The notes under the pieces: model-generated
What the model saw: only the letters and a program-made list of their open reading frames with translations
What the model was told of the DNA's origin: nothing
Databases searched by the model: none
Position numbers and translations under genes: made by a program
Source: Myxococcales bacterium UBA1238
Lineage (GTDB): Bacteria > Myxococcota_A > Bradymonadia > UBA7976 > UBA1532
Length of the DNA stretch: 64,000 nucleotides
Assembly (NCBI GenBank): GCA_002309015.1
Contig: DBWM01000010.1
Coordinates: 105,834-169,833 of the forward strand
Direction of reading: 5' to 3'
Shown here: in pieces, positions 44,388 to 54,122 of the stretch
How the letters are laid out: every line of letters starts with the position of its first letter
How positions within the stretch are numbered: position 1 is the first letter of the stretch

Positions 44388-47318
44388 TTAATGCGCCGTA
44401 AATGAAGTTTTATGAAGGTAGCGCCGGATGGTCTCGATGGTGGCATCGATGTTGATGGGCTTCGATAAATGGTCGTTCATGCCGGCTGCAATGGCGCGCT
44501 GCCTGTCTTCTTCAAAGGCGTTGGCGGTCATGGCGATGATCGGAATGGTGGAAAGCGGGCAATCCTTAAGGCTTCGAATCCGCTGCGTGGCCTGATAACC
44601 GTCCATCACGGGCATTTGAATGTCCATCAGGATCACGTCATATTGCCCCGGCTTGCCGTCTTTGATTTTTTGAACCGCTTCTTCTCCGTTCTCAGCGGTG
44701 TCGACCTCAAAACCTGCATCTTCCAGCAGCTCGACTGCGATCTCCCTGTTTAAAGGATTGTCTTCTGTAACCAGAATCCTGACACCCACCATCCGCGCAT
44801 TGAGATCGATTTTGCTTTCGGAGAGTGAATCGCGCTCCTGCTGGTCTACAACCTGGAAGTTGAAGTTCAGCCTGATGGTGGTGCCGCTGTCGACTTCGCT
44901 TTCGATGGAGATCTCACCGTCCATTAAGTCCACAAGCTGCCTGACGATGGACATGCCCAGGCCCGTGCCGATGATGCCGCTTTCGGTGGTGCTCTTTTCC
45001 CGCGAAAACTGATCGTAAATATGCTGCAAAAACTCCGGGGTCATGCCCACGCCGTCATCTTTAACGGTAAACAGGTATGAAGCCTGGCCCGCATGGACCG
45101 GTTTCGTCTGCACAATGCTGTATTCCACGTGACCGCCGGGACGGGTGTATTTAATGGCGTTGCTCAGAAGATTTAACAGGATCTCATTCAAATGCAGATG
45201 GTCGCTGTACACATTTGTGTTTTGAACCCGGCTTGCATCAAACCTGAACTCGATGCCCTTTTCGCTGGCCATGCTCTGGATCATCGGGACGATCATCTGG
45301 CTGGTCTTGACCAGGTTGACGGGCAGATTGGTGATCGTGACGGCGCCGCTCTCTATGCGAGCCATATCGAGAACGTCGTTAATGAGCTTAATCAAATGGG
45401 CGTTGGAAACGTCGATCTTGTCTAAGTAATCGTTGAGCCGTTCCTTGTCTTCCTGATGGCGCTTGGCGAGTTCCGTAAAGCCCTTAATGGCGTTCAGAGG
45501 CGTACGGATGTCGTGACTCATGTTAAACAGGAACGTCGACTTTGCACGGCTTGCGGCCTCTGCCTGATCCTTGGCCTGCCGCAACTCGTTCTGGATCTCG
45601 ACTTCGTGCATCACCACATCGGTGTTGTCTATACCGCAAAGCACAGCGCATGTGCCTTCGTTGTTGGCGCGGATAAACTGGATTTCCTGATTGTGCCTGT
45701 GCCCGTAGCTGATATCGATAAAGCTCACCGAGTAGAGCTCATTGTTTTTCAGCTGCCCGATAACATATTCCGGGATTGTTTTTTGCCTTACGCGTTCCCG
45801 GTCTTCCTCGGCGACGCAATTTTCAATGTATTTGTTGATGGTATCGATGTAACTCGTGGCTACACCGTAGCCCGGACGGTAATGATCGTTGGTGGCGTAG
45901 GTGCGCAGATAATCGGTCTTGAGATTGGCATAGCTCAAAGCGGTAAAGGTCTTGGTCATCTTGTTTAAGATGATTTGTTCCTCTTCATCCTGCTTGCTGC
46001 GCAGGAATTCAAGGTCAATGATGACGGATAAAAGCTTGAGCATCTTTTCGTCATCAATCGTCGACCTGGGATTATCGATGCCCACAAAGCCGGTGACTTC
46101 GCCGTGACTGATTAAAGGCATGCCCATAAACGACTGGATGCTGTGGCGATTGAGCGTAGCGTGCAAAGGCTCGTAACTGGCGTCTTCGGCCTCAAGCAGG
46201 TTGAGCGTGATCAAACCCTGTTTCTTGAATGTGACTAACCATGGCTCCACTTCGCTGATGGGCATGGTTGTGGTCGCTTCCGTTTGTTCCGGCACGTCAG
46301 GCTTTCGGTATTCAAATGAACGATGGATGCAGGCCTGCCCCTGATCCACTTCATACAAATACGCCCTGTCGGCTGAATAATAATGAGCCGCTGTCTGCAA
46401 AAGCTGATCGATCGCTTTGCTGGCATCGGTTTCTTCATACAAAAGTCTGAGCACATCTGTAAATTTGCGCTGTTGTTCAAGTCGTTCGCGGACTTCTTCA
46501 TCCTTAATCGTGAACCCGAGCACGAACGCATCGATGTTTTCATTGACGCGCGCGCATTTCATTTCGCCGTAGCGACCCGATTCGTTCAAATAGATATGCG
46601 TAAAAGTAGGGGTCTTCCTTAACTTCTTGATCAGATTCTTCGGGTCTAAAAACCGCCTCATCGATTCACGTTCTGTAGGATGTATACAGTTGTCTACATA
46701 GAGGTGATAGGCCTTGCTGTAGTTCATTCCATTAAAGTTATTGCTGAAGAACGATTTGATCCTGCTCGTTCCGCTGAACGACAAGATCTTGTCGTCGCTG
46801 GTCGTGATGTAATAAATGCTGGTGTATTCCTGTGCTAGGGCGCTCAGAACATCATCGTAGCGATTGAGCAGTTCCTGCCTTTGCAATTCTTCGTCGATAC
46901 AGCGCGTGGTGACCACGTAGTTTGCCTGACAACTCTGCGAACCCAGGATTTGAACGCGATAATGATGGGGAAGACCGTCCTCATTCAGATGCAGCACGAA
47001 GGTATGCAACTTTTCGCTGCCTACAAGCTTCTGAGCGCTCTCTAATTTTAAGATTTCGATGAGTTGTTCATAAGTTTTTGGATCTGCATATTGCCTGGCA
47101 AAGGCCTTCAGCTTCTCGATAGGCGAGAGTTCTTTGTCGAGACTGCTCAGATGCTGTTCGAGCCTGGGACTGAGCTTGATAAACGTGAGCGAGTGATTGT
47201 TGAGATTGAGATAAAACATCGAATCGTAGAGATTTGCAAAAGATTCGATAAATCCTTGAAATTCCGTCTGATCCCATTGCGGATGATGGATGGTGGGTTC
47301 TGAATTTTCCTGAGACAT
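44388..47318 (-). CDS. Hybrid sensor histidine kinase/response regulator, copy 3
   Basis: A 976-aa paralogue and the first gene of the three in transcription order, with an AGGA SD-like site upstream of the ATG. It has the N-terminal unknown region, a GAF-like domain (YYSADRAYLYE, VTGFVGIDN), HisKA with His602, ATPase motifs DDGVGMT and GTGLGMS, and receiver Asp899. The receiver and HisKA parts are nearly identical to those of copies 1 and 2, while residues 1-250 differ clearly. The near-identity of kinase and receiver parts raises the possibility of cross-talk or gene conversion. No cognate Hpt or output regulator is visible nearby. Confidence 0.9.
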   Translation of the reverse strand: MSQENSEPTIHHPQWDQTEFQGFIESFANLYDSMFYLNLNNHSLTFIKLSPRLEQHLSSLDKELSPIEKLKAFARQYADPKTYEQLIEILKLESAQKLVGSEKLHTFVLHLNEDGLPHHYRVQILGSQSCQANYVVTTRCIDEELQRQELLNRYDDVLSALAQEYTSIYYITTSDDKILSFSGTSRIKSFFSNNFNGMNYSKAYHLYVDNCIHPTERESMRRFLDPKNLIKKLRKTPTFTHIYLNESGRYGEMKCARVNENIDAFVLGFTIKDEEVRERLEQQRKFTDVLRLLYEETDASKAIDQLLQTAAHYYSADRAYLYEVDQGQACIHRSFEYRKPDVPEQTEATTTMPISEVEPWLVTFKKQGLITLNLLEAEDASYEPLHATLNRHSIQSFMGMPLISHGEVTGFVGIDNPRSTIDDEKMLKLLSVIIDLEFLRSKQDEEEQIILNKMTKTFTALSYANLKTDYLRTYATNDHYRPGYGVATSYIDTINKYIENCVAEEDRERVRQKTIPEYVIGQLKNNELYSVSFIDISYGHRHNQEIQFIRANNEGTCAVLCGIDNTDVVMHEVEIQNELRQAKDQAEAASRAKSTFLFNMSHDIRTPLNAIKGFTELAKRHQEDKERLNDYLDKIDVSNAHLIKLINDVLDMARIESGAVTITNLPVNLVKTSQMIVPMIQSMASEKGIEFRFDASRVQNTNVYSDHLHLNEILLNLLSNAIKYTRPGGHVEYSIVQTKPVHAGQASYLFTVKDDGVGMTPEFLQHIYDQFSREKSTTESGIIGTGLGMSIVRQLVDLMDGEISIESEVDSGTTIRLNFNFQVVDQQERDSLSESKIDLNARMVGVRILVTEDNPLNREIAVELLEDAGFEVDTAENGEEAVQKIKDGKPGQYDVILMDIQMPVMDGYQATQRIRSLKDCPLSTIPIIAMTANAFEEDRQRAIAAGMNDHLSKPINIDATIETIRRYLHKTSFTAH

Positions 47319-47477
47319 AGCTGCATCCTGATTAAAAAAATGAATGATTTTACCCGCGATCGCTCTGCCCGGTGCGCGATCGAAAGGCTGTACTTTAAAT
47401 GAGTTGCGGATGGGTTCAAAGGAGTTTTTGCCCGCCAGGCGGTGGAAAATGAGGCCAAAGAAGGCGTCAGCGCGCGG

Positions 47478-48635
47478 TTAAAAGATCGCTTTGTTGCCTT
47501 GAATGTAGGCTTCGAGCAGTTTGTAGCTTTCTTCGAGAGCGAAGAGATCGATCGATTCGCCGGGACGATGGGCTTCCTCGGGATCGCCTGGTCCAAAATT
47601 GATGGCGGGCACTCCAAGCTCCGCGAGGCGCGCGACGTCGGTCCAGGCCTGCTTGGCTTTGGTCTGAAGCGATAGAGCATCGATCAGCTGCCGGACGGCG
47701 GGCTCATTTAAGAAGCAGGGCGCTGAAGGGCAGAGATCCGTAAAGCGCAGCGTGAAATGGCTGGCGTTTGCAGTCACAAAATCCTGCACGCGAAGCTTCG
47801 CTTCTTCGATCGGGACGCCCGGTGCAAAGCGGTGGTTGAGATTGAGCGTAAAAACATCGGGGATGGCATTCCGCGACCGGCCTCCATGAGCGATCGTTGC
47901 GGAAATACTCTCGCGATAAAGAAAACCGTCACAGATGCGATCGACAGGTTTAAGCGCCGCTAAGGCACAAAGCAGGGGACCCGCGGCATGGATCGCGTTT
48001 TCACCGAGCCAGGGCTTCGCGCTGTGAGCCGACTTTCCCAAAAAATCGACCTCTGCATGCAGCGTGCCCATACATCCGAGCTCCGCCTTGTTCGACGTAG
48101 GCTCCAGAAAGAGCGCAAGCCTCTGGACAGAGCGATCTTTGATCATCGACTTCAGGGGATCCTGCGGCAAAAGCTCCAGAAGCCCGTTTTCGAGAAAGGG
48201 CCCTTCCTCGCGCGCGTAATACACGAAGCAAAGATCAAAGGGCAGAGCGCTCCGGACGGATGGATCTGCAAACGCCTGCATCAGAGCGATCATCACCGCG
48301 ACGCCCCCCTTCATATCGCTCGATCCGAGCCCGTAAAGGCGGTCCTGCTCTACGTAAACGCCGTCTGGTGAAGGGCGGTCGGCGATCGCTTTGCTGCGCG
48401 CAACGGTATCGATATGCCCGAACAGCCATAACTGCGGCTTTTTTGTGAGGGATGGACCGTGAGAAAAGAGGGATTCACTGCAAAAGATGAGGTTGTTCCC
48501 GATGCGCCTGCAGGGCCAGAGGGGCGAAAGCAGGCCTTCGATGTAACCGGCGATCTCTGCTTCGTGACCGATGACCGATTCGATGCTGCAAAGGGTTTGC
48601 AGAAGCGCCGTCAGACTGTGGATGTCGTGCGTCAT
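47478..48635 (-). CDS. dapE: M20 metallopeptidase, succinyl-diaminopimelate desuccinylase-like
   Basis: A 385-aa zinc-dependent amidohydrolase. Metal-site motifs are GHIDTV, GLGSSDMKGG, the YYAREEGP loop (catalytic and metal Glu residues) and FLEPT, with a terminal metal-ligand region FGPGDPEEAH. The dimerisation-domain segment FLGKSAHSAKPWLGENAIH is also present. The motif pattern is closest to the Gram-positive-type DapE used in lysine and meso-diaminopimelate synthesis, rather than E. coli DapE. ArgE and other M20 peptidases share most of these residues, so the substrate is probable, not certain. No SD is evident before the ATG. Confidence 0.8.
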   Translation of the reverse strand: MTHDIHSLTALLQTLCSIESVIGHEAEIAGYIEGLLSPLWPCRRIGNNLIFCSESLFSHGPSLTKKPQLWLFGHIDTVARSKAIADRPSPDGVYVEQDRLYGLGSSDMKGGVAVMIALMQAFADPSVRSALPFDLCFVYYAREEGPFLENGLLELLPQDPLKSMIKDRSVQRLALFLEPTSNKAELGCMGTLHAEVDFLGKSAHSAKPWLGENAIHAAGPLLCALAALKPVDRICDGFLYRESISATIAHGGRSRNAIPDVFTLNLNHRFAPGVPIEEAKLRVQDFVTANASHFTLRFTDLCPSAPCFLNEPAVRQLIDALSLQTKAKQAWTDVARLAELGVPAINFGPGDPEEAHRPGESIDLFALEESYKLLEAYIQGNKAIF

Positions 48636-48763
48636 GAAGTTTTGTAAGCTTAAAGCATGCGGTGTTTGAGGTGGCGTTTGGAGGAATGCGCTTTGATGCG
48701 ATGTTGGTCGCGAGAAGCAGACAGAATGCTTGAGAGATCTTCTTTAAAAGCGATGAATGCGCG

Positions 48764-50575
48764 CTAACGGGCGACGCGGAATCCACGGTAGCAATTGCGG
48801 TTGGTGGGCGTCATGCCCTGCCTGCAGGCGGATCGCAAAAATTCGGCGTCCTGAATGCAGCTGCCGCCGCGGACCACGCGCAAATCGGCTTCACCCTGCT
48901 GGGCGGATCCGTCGATGGGCGCGTCCTTGTAGTTGTCGAGGTAAATGTCTTCCACCCATTCGGCGACGTTGCCGTGCATGTCGTAGAGTCCGAAGGCGTT
49001 GGGCTTCTTTTGACCCACGGGCTGCGTCTGGCGCTCGGCGTTCTCGTCGAACCAGGCGTAATTGCAAAGCTCGGCCATGTTGCTGCCACAGCTCCAGGGC
49101 GAAGTGCTGCCGGCTCTGCAGGCGTATTCCCATTCGGCTTCGGTGGGCAGGCGGTAACCGCCGGAATGGGGGATGAGGTTCCCCTGGGGATCGTAGGCTT
49201 CGGGCAGGCCCTCTTCGCGCGAGAGTCCGTTGCAGAAGGCGATCGCGTTTTCCCAGCTGACGCGCTCTACGGGACGATCGAGGCAACCCGTGAATTTTGA
49301 AGGGTTATTGCCCATGATGCGCTCGTATTGCTTTTGGGTGATCGGCGTGCGCGAGAGATAGAAGCTCTGGATGTTGACCCAGAACAGGGGCTCTTCGTTG
49401 GCGCTGCCCATGCCCGGCGCGCTGCCGCGCTGATAGCGACCTGCGGGAATCTGCACCATATCGAGCAAACCCTGGCGCTGCATCTCGTCGTCGAGTTTTC
49501 GTCGCGATTCTTCATGCTGGCGGCGGGTTTCTTCGGCGGCGGGGGTTAAGCGCGCAGCTCCCAATGCGACCGCGGAGTCGATGGCAGGCGTCGGTTCGAT
49601 TTGAAGGCCCTCGGCGGTGAGGATCTCTTTTAAGAGGTTTCCGAGTTTGGGCAGATGGCTCAGGCCCCCCAGCAGGAGCAGACAATCGAGCTCGAAGGGA
49701 TCGGCGGTCTGCTTGATGCGCGAGATGAGGGTGCGCAGGGCGTCGAAGACGACGTCGAGTTTTTCGGCCCAAAGGGTTTCGAGGCGTTTGCGGGTCCAGT
49801 CGCTGCGGTTTTGCTGCCAGGAAATGCGGCGCTTGGTGGCGACGCTGAGCTCTTCCTTTACGTCGCAGCAGCGTTGCAAAAACTTTTCGTACAGGGCGCC
49901 GTCAAAGCGGGCGTCCCATTCCTCTTCGCAGCGGCTCGCAAGCAGGCGATCGAAATCGCCACCGCCCCAGACCACGCTCTCCCAGTCGACCGTGCGCAGG
50001 TTTTCGCCTTCGCGCAGGATGTAAGTGGCCTCGCAGTAACCGGCGCCCAAATCCCAGACGAGGATCGATCGCCCCAGACGGTGCCCTTTGGATTCCTGAC
50101 CGTAGACGGCCGCGAGCGGATCGGGGAGCAGCAAAATCTGTTGAAAACCCGCATCTTCAGCGGCGCCCTTGAGGGCCTGGCGGGCGGCGGATGAAAAGCA
50201 GATGGGGTGGGTGAGGGTGAGTTCCGAGATGGGCTCATTCAGGATCGCTTCGGCGCTCACTTTGCATTGCTGCAGCATTTGCAACGCCGCTTCCTCGGGC
50301 AAAACGGCTTCGGTGGGCGAGAAGACGCGCGCGGTCTGAACCCCCAGATCGCGTTTAAAGAGCGTGTACATGCGCGAAGGCGAACCTTCGGAGGTGCCTT
50401 GCAGCGCTTCGAGGGCCTTGTGACCCACCGATACGTGACCCTGGCGATCCCAATGGAGCACGGCGGGCAGGCAGGCGGTCTGAGGTTCTTCGCCGATCAG
50501 TTCCGGCTGGCCTTTGGCGTTTAAATGGGCGAGCGTGCAAACGGAGCTGCCAAAATCGATGGAAATATGGCTCAT
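48764..50575 (-). CDS. Hsp70-like ATPase fused to a formylglycine-generating-enzyme (FGE/SUMF1) domain
   Basis: A 603-aa protein. Residues 1 to about 365 are an Hsp70/actin-fold ATPase: SIDFGSS (phosphate 1), VWDLGAGYCEATY (phosphate 2) and LLLGGLSHLP (adenosine). There is no Hsp70 substrate-binding domain. A short Glu/Arg-rich linker leads to a FGE-sulfatase domain at about 385-603: MVQIPAGRYQRGS, GYRLPTEAEWEYACRAG, GLYDMHGNVAEWVED and RVVRGGSC, ending YRGFRVAR. FGE-type domains oxidise Cys or act as lectin-like or sulfur-transfer modules. The catalytic Cys pair of true FGE is not clearly conserved. The start overlaps the upstream gene's stop (ATGA), so the two are coupled. No signal peptide is present, so it is cytoplasmic. 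Confidence 0.85.
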   Translation of the reverse strand: MSHISIDFGSSVCTLAHLNAKGQPELIGEEPQTACLPAVLHWDRQGHVSVGHKALEALQGTSEGSPSRMYTLFKRDLGVQTARVFSPTEAVLPEEAALQMLQQCKVSAEAILNEPISELTLTHPICFSSAARQALKGAAEDAGFQQILLLPDPLAAVYGQESKGHRLGRSILVWDLGAGYCEATYILREGENLRTVDWESVVWGGGDFDRLLASRCEEEWDARFDGALYEKFLQRCCDVKEELSVATKRRISWQQNRSDWTRKRLETLWAEKLDVVFDALRTLISRIKQTADPFELDCLLLLGGLSHLPKLGNLLKEILTAEGLQIEPTPAIDSAVALGAARLTPAAEETRRQHEESRRKLDDEMQRQGLLDMVQIPAGRYQRGSAPGMGSANEEPLFWVNIQSFYLSRTPITQKQYERIMGNNPSKFTGCLDRPVERVSWENAIAFCNGLSREEGLPEAYDPQGNLIPHSGGYRLPTEAEWEYACRAGSTSPWSCGSNMAELCNYAWFDENAERQTQPVGQKKPNAFGLYDMHGNVAEWVEDIYLDNYKDAPIDGSAQQGEADLRVVRGGSCIQDAEFLRSACRQGMTPTNRNCYRGFRVAR

Positions 50576-51618
50576 GGCACATCCTTGGCGTGGCGCAGGG
50601 TGTAAATGGCGCGTCGATATTGGGTTTCGGCCAGATGGGCCAGCTCTCGCCGGGTCGCGTTGGCGTCGAGTCGTGCGATTTGAGCCCAGAGGCAGGCGCG
50701 CTCGCAGCAGTGATTCAGGTTGCGCTGCACCAGATCCGCCTGTGCCGTCTTGGTGAGCTTTGCGGATTTTTTAGTCGCATCTTTGGGCGCAGATTCGCAG
50801 AGTTGCTTCAAATCGACCGAGTTCATCTGAGGCAGCGCGATGCTGAAGAGGGTGCAGAGTTCGTCGCGTTCATCTTCGTCGGCGAGTTCACTTGGGCCTT
50901 CGGCGAGCAGCGCTTCCAGTTCCATGCAATCCAGGGTTTCGGGCAGCAGGCGATCGCGGAGCGCTTCAAAGCGTTCGTTCAGTGCGGTGAGCGCTTTTTG
51001 GAGCGATTCGCGCTGATCATGCATGAGGGGCTGCGCAAATTCTTCCATAAAGCTGAGGAGGCTGCGGCGCAGATCGTCTTCTTTGAATTGCTGGATCGCT
51101 TTGAGCCAGGCGCGGCATTCGGCGTTGCGTGTGGGGAAGGTGAGCGCGTAGAGGCTGAGATCGTTGGCTTGGAGTTCGTGGATGAGCGTGCAGCCTAAAT
51201 GGAGCACCTGCCGGCAGTTTTCGACGCAGCCGCGCATCGTGAAGCGATCCAGGCGGCCCTTGAGCTGGGCATCCAGCGCGTCGAGCAGTTCGGAGGCGTC
51301 GCTGCTGGAAAGGGCGCTCAGCAGATTCTGAAGGCCAAATGTGGGCTCGCCGGGATGAAAGAAGATTTTAGAGGCGGCTTCCTGAAGCTTGCGCAGGGCC
51401 GGGCGCTGCTTTTTTTCCCAGGGAGAGGTTTCTACAAAATGCGCCAGCTCTTTGGCGGCAGCCAGCGTTTCGCAAATCAACGAAGTTTGTTTTTTTATCA
51501 ACTTTGAGGTCTTCCTTAGGGCCTCGGGGCGTAAACCCCACGCCAAAATCTGCGCGACTCCTTTCAATTTGGGCCCGATCCTCAGGCTTTTAGCCGCGCG
51601 CGCGAGCGTAAATACCAC
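50572..51618 (-). CDS. Helical protein of unknown function, coupled to the Hsp70-FGE gene
   Basis: A 348-aa protein with no recognised domain. It is almost wholly helical, Leu/Ala/Glu/Lys-rich, with scattered cysteines (CVENC, HLGC, NHCCERAC) and no signal peptide. The GTG start lacks an SD; the first internal ATG lies far downstream, so the start is uncertain by some codons. Its stop overlaps the start of the Hsp70-FGE gene by four bases, which argues for interaction or joint function. It may be a dedicated partner or substrate adaptor of the Hsp70-like ATPase, which lacks its own substrate-binding domain; this is inference only. Confidence 0.65.
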   Translation of the reverse strand: MVFTLARAAKSLRIGPKLKGVAQILAWGLRPEALRKTSKLIKKQTSLICETLAAAKELAHFVETSPWEKKQRPALRKLQEAASKIFFHPGEPTFGLQNLLSALSSSDASELLDALDAQLKGRLDRFTMRGCVENCRQVLHLGCTLIHELQANDLSLYALTFPTRNAECRAWLKAIQQFKEDDLRRSLLSFMEEFAQPLMHDQRESLQKALTALNERFEALRDRLLPETLDCMELEALLAEGPSELADEDERDELCTLFSIALPQMNSVDLKQLCESAPKDATKKSAKLTKTAQADLVQRNLNHCCERACLWAQIARLDANATRRELAHLAETQYRRAIYTLRHAKDVP

Positions 51619-51697
51619 AAAAATGTTGATTGAGCAACGCGGTTTGCGAGGGGTTCGATTGCGTTTTTATTGAAGAATTGCGTTTTCGGCTTCGGGT

Positions 51698-52471
51698 TCA
51701 GAACGGCGAGCGATCGATGCGGCGGAGGATGACGGCGGCGATTTGGCGTCCGGTCTCGTCGTCGGGCACGAGGGAGATGAGCGGCTGGTCGGTGAGGCGC
51801 AGATATTCGTTGTTGGTCGCGATGTAATCGAGGCCGGCGTCGAGCAGCATGGCCACAAATTCGGCGGATCCCTGAACCATGGCGGCGGCCAGGGCGCAGA
51901 TTTCTTCTTTGTCGTTCCAGCGATCGATCTCGGCGCCGTTTTGAATGAGGAGTCGGCCTTCGGCGGTGCGGCCAAAGCTTGCGGCGATGATGAGGGCGGT
52001 GGTGCCGTTTTGGGTATCGAGGTTGGGATCGGCGCCGTAATCGAGGAGCAGCTGCACCGCATCGGTTCCTATGGAGACCGCCGACATCAGGGGCGTGAAG
52101 CCGCCGTCGTTTTGGGCATCGGGGTTTGCGCCCGCTTCGAGGAGTTGCCGCAGGGTTTCGAGATTGTGGGCGCGCCGCAGGGGGCTGTCGCCAAAGGGAC
52201 CGCGCACGTCGATGTCGGCCTGATGCTCGATCAGGAGTTCGATCATTTTGTGATCGCTTTGTGCAGCGGCGAGGGTGAGCGGGGCATCTTCGTCGGGATC
52301 GGCGCCACTGTCGAGCAGCGCGCTGGCCATTTCATGTTGCCCGGCGTCGACCGCCCAGTAGAGCGCAGTGTGGCCGTCGATGCGTTGGTCAAAATCGGGA
52401 TCGAGCGCTTCGGAGACTTTTTCAAAATTGCCGCCTCGGATCGCATCGATGATCGCTTGTGGCTTGGCCAT
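51698..52471 (-). CDS. Ankyrin-repeat protein
   Basis: A 257-aa cytoplasmic protein with GGAG upstream of its ATG. About six ankyrin repeats run from residue 5 to 215, with typical cores: GHTALYWAVDAGQHEMASALLDSGADP, shown here only by its parts GHTALYWA and ALLDSGADP, then GGFTPLMSAV and LLLDYGADPN. The last repeats are irregular. Ankyrin stacks bind proteins. It lies 79 bases before the helical unknown gene and 46 bases after the antiporter gene, all on one strand, so a four-gene transcript is plausible. Confidence 0.85.
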   Translation of the reverse strand: MAKPQAIIDAIRGGNFEKVSEALDPDFDQRIDGHTALYWAVDAGQHEMASALLDSGADPDEDAPLTLAAAQSDHKMIELLIEHQADIDVRGPFGDSPLRRAHNLETLRQLLEAGANPDAQNDGGFTPLMSAVSIGTDAVQLLLDYGADPNLDTQNGTTALIIAASFGRTAEGRLLIQNGAEIDRWNDKEEICALAAAMVQGSAEFVAMLLDAGLDYIATNNEYLRLTDQPLISLVPDDETGRQIAAVILRRIDRSPF

Positions 52472-52517
52472 CGTGAGATTTCTCCATTCAAAAAACGCGC
52501 TTCAATACACGCCTTTT

Positions 52518-53912
52518 TCAGCAAACGGCAAGTCCTGCAATCAAAAAGCCCAAAACCGCGACGCCGGCGCCGATGAGCGCGTAGGGGATTTGGGTGCGCA
52601 CGTGCGCCAGAAGATCGCATTTGGCCGAGATCGCCGCCACGAGCGTGGTGTCTGAGATCGGCGAGCAGTGATCGCCAAAAACGCCGCCGCTCAGAACCGA
52701 CGCGAGCAGAAGCGGGGCCGGAAGCAGGTTCGAGAGGGGCAGCGCGAGCGGGATCATCAGCCCAAATGTGCCAAACGATGTGCCGGTCGCAAACGAGATG
52801 ACGGCCGAAAGCAAGAAGATCAGCGCGGGCAGGAGGGCGACGGGAAGGGTGTTGCTCAGTATTTTGGCCATATAGGCGCCGGTTTGTAAGTCTTTGCAGA
52901 TGTTGCAGAGGGCGAAGGCGAGCAGCATCAAAATCGACATCGGGATCAGATCGGCGATGCCGCGGATGGCGGTGGGCGCAATCTCTTTTGCAGGCAGCGC
53001 GCGGGTAAAGAGGCAAAGCAGGATCGTCACAAAGAGCGCAAGCAAGACGGCCCAAAGCACCGCAGTCGCCCCGGATCCCGCAGAGATCACATCAAAAAAG
53101 CCCTTCGCCTGCGGATTGGCCCGGTATCCCGTGATCGCAAGCCCCGCAGGCATCGCGCAGATCATGGTCAAAACGGGCAGCAGAAACAAAAGCGGGGAGC
53201 GCGCCTTTACGGGTTCGGCTTCGTTTTCATCGGCGAACGGTTCCTGAGGCTGAAGTTCGGCGGCTTTCATGGGCCCCACCAAAAGGCGATCCGATGTGGC
53301 CACCAAAAACGCGAGCGCGATGGCCGAGATCGCATAAAAATTGAGGGGCAGCGCCTTTGCGAGCAGGCCGAGCGGTTCAGAGACGCCTTCGGCGGCGCAG
53401 AGACCCATCACGTAGGCACCCCAGCTGTTTAACGGGATCAGCATGCAGATGGGCGCCGATGTGGAGTCGCAGAGATAGGCGAGCTTTTCTTTTGAAACGC
53501 CGTTTTTCTGAGCGAGCGGTCGCGCGATGGCGCCGGTGCAGAGGCAGGTGATCGAGGATTCGATGAAGATGAAGCAGCCGCAGAGGCAGGCGAGCAGGCC
53601 CACTCCGCGCTTCGAGCGGGCAAAGGCGCGCTTTTGCATCGCCTGCACAAACCCCAGGACGCCGCCGGAAGCCTCACATAAAGCGAGCAGTCCGCCCACA
53701 AGGCAGCAAAAGAGGATCACCTGCGTGTTGTATCGGCTCTGGAACACCTCGACCAGGGCGTCCACCGATGCGATGAGCCCTTCGCCGAGCCCGCCTTTTA
53801 AGATGCAGCAACCCAAAAAGATCGCCGCGAGCAGCGCGAGGTAGATTTGTTTGAATGCGATCGCGAGGGCGACGGCAACGATAGGAGGAATGAGAGAATA
53901 AAAACTGTTCAT
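52518..53912 (-). CDS. nhaC: Na+/H+ antiporter NhaC-type membrane protein
   Basis: A 464-aa inner-membrane transporter with about eleven to twelve hydrophobic helices. The start at 53912 begins directly at the first helix (MNSFYSLIPPIVAVALAIA); the longer frame adds a hydrophilic stretch with no signal. Family features include GVFGDHCSPISDTT near the C-terminus and FATGTSFGTFGLMIPLALP, both conserved in the NhaC family. A cytoplasmic acidic loop (EPFADENEAEP) lies mid-chain. Substrates of the wider family also include malate/lactate and amino acids, so Na+/H+ exchange is likely but not certain. Confidence 0.8.
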   Translation of the reverse strand: MNSFYSLIPPIVAVALAIAFKQIYLALLAAIFLGCCILKGGLGEGLIASVDALVEVFQSRYNTQVILFCCLVGGLLALCEASGGVLGFVQAMQKRAFARSKRGVGLLACLCGCFIFIESSITCLCTGAIARPLAQKNGVSKEKLAYLCDSTSAPICMLIPLNSWGAYVMGLCAAEGVSEPLGLLAKALPLNFYAISAIALAFLVATSDRLLVGPMKAAELQPQEPFADENEAEPVKARSPLLFLLPVLTMICAMPAGLAITGYRANPQAKGFFDVISAGSGATAVLWAVLLALFVTILLCLFTRALPAKEIAPTAIRGIADLIPMSILMLLAFALCNICKDLQTGAYMAKILSNTLPVALLPALIFLLSAVISFATGTSFGTFGLMIPLALPLSNLLPAPLLLASVLSGGVFGDHCSPISDTTLVAAISAKCDLLAHVRTQIPYALIGAGVAVLGFLIAGLAVC

Positions 53913-54044
53913 GAGGGGCGATGTAAACCGCGTTGCGGAAGATGGCAAGTGATGTGTTCTGCGATGAAAACGGATTCGGAAGAAGGTAAGACAACGGGAA
54001 CAACAGAGCCAGTGCAAAAAATGGGGGGTGAAATCTCTCTGTAT

Positions 54045-54055
54045 GATGCTACAAT
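54045..54055 (+). promoter_or_regulatory. Candidate extended -10 promoter for the nuclease lipoprotein
   Basis: TGCTACAAT at 54047-54055 fits an extended -10 (TGnTATAAT, one mismatch). A weak -35-like GTGAAA lies 16 bases further upstream. Transcription would begin near 54062, leaving a leader of about 60 bases before the ATG. It faces away from the divergent antiporter gene. Confidence 0.4.
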
Positions 54056-54122
54056 ACATGATAGCTGTGCCTTATGGAGCGTAAGGCGTTGTGAGGAGCA
54101 ACGCCCATTTGGGGAGGACAGG

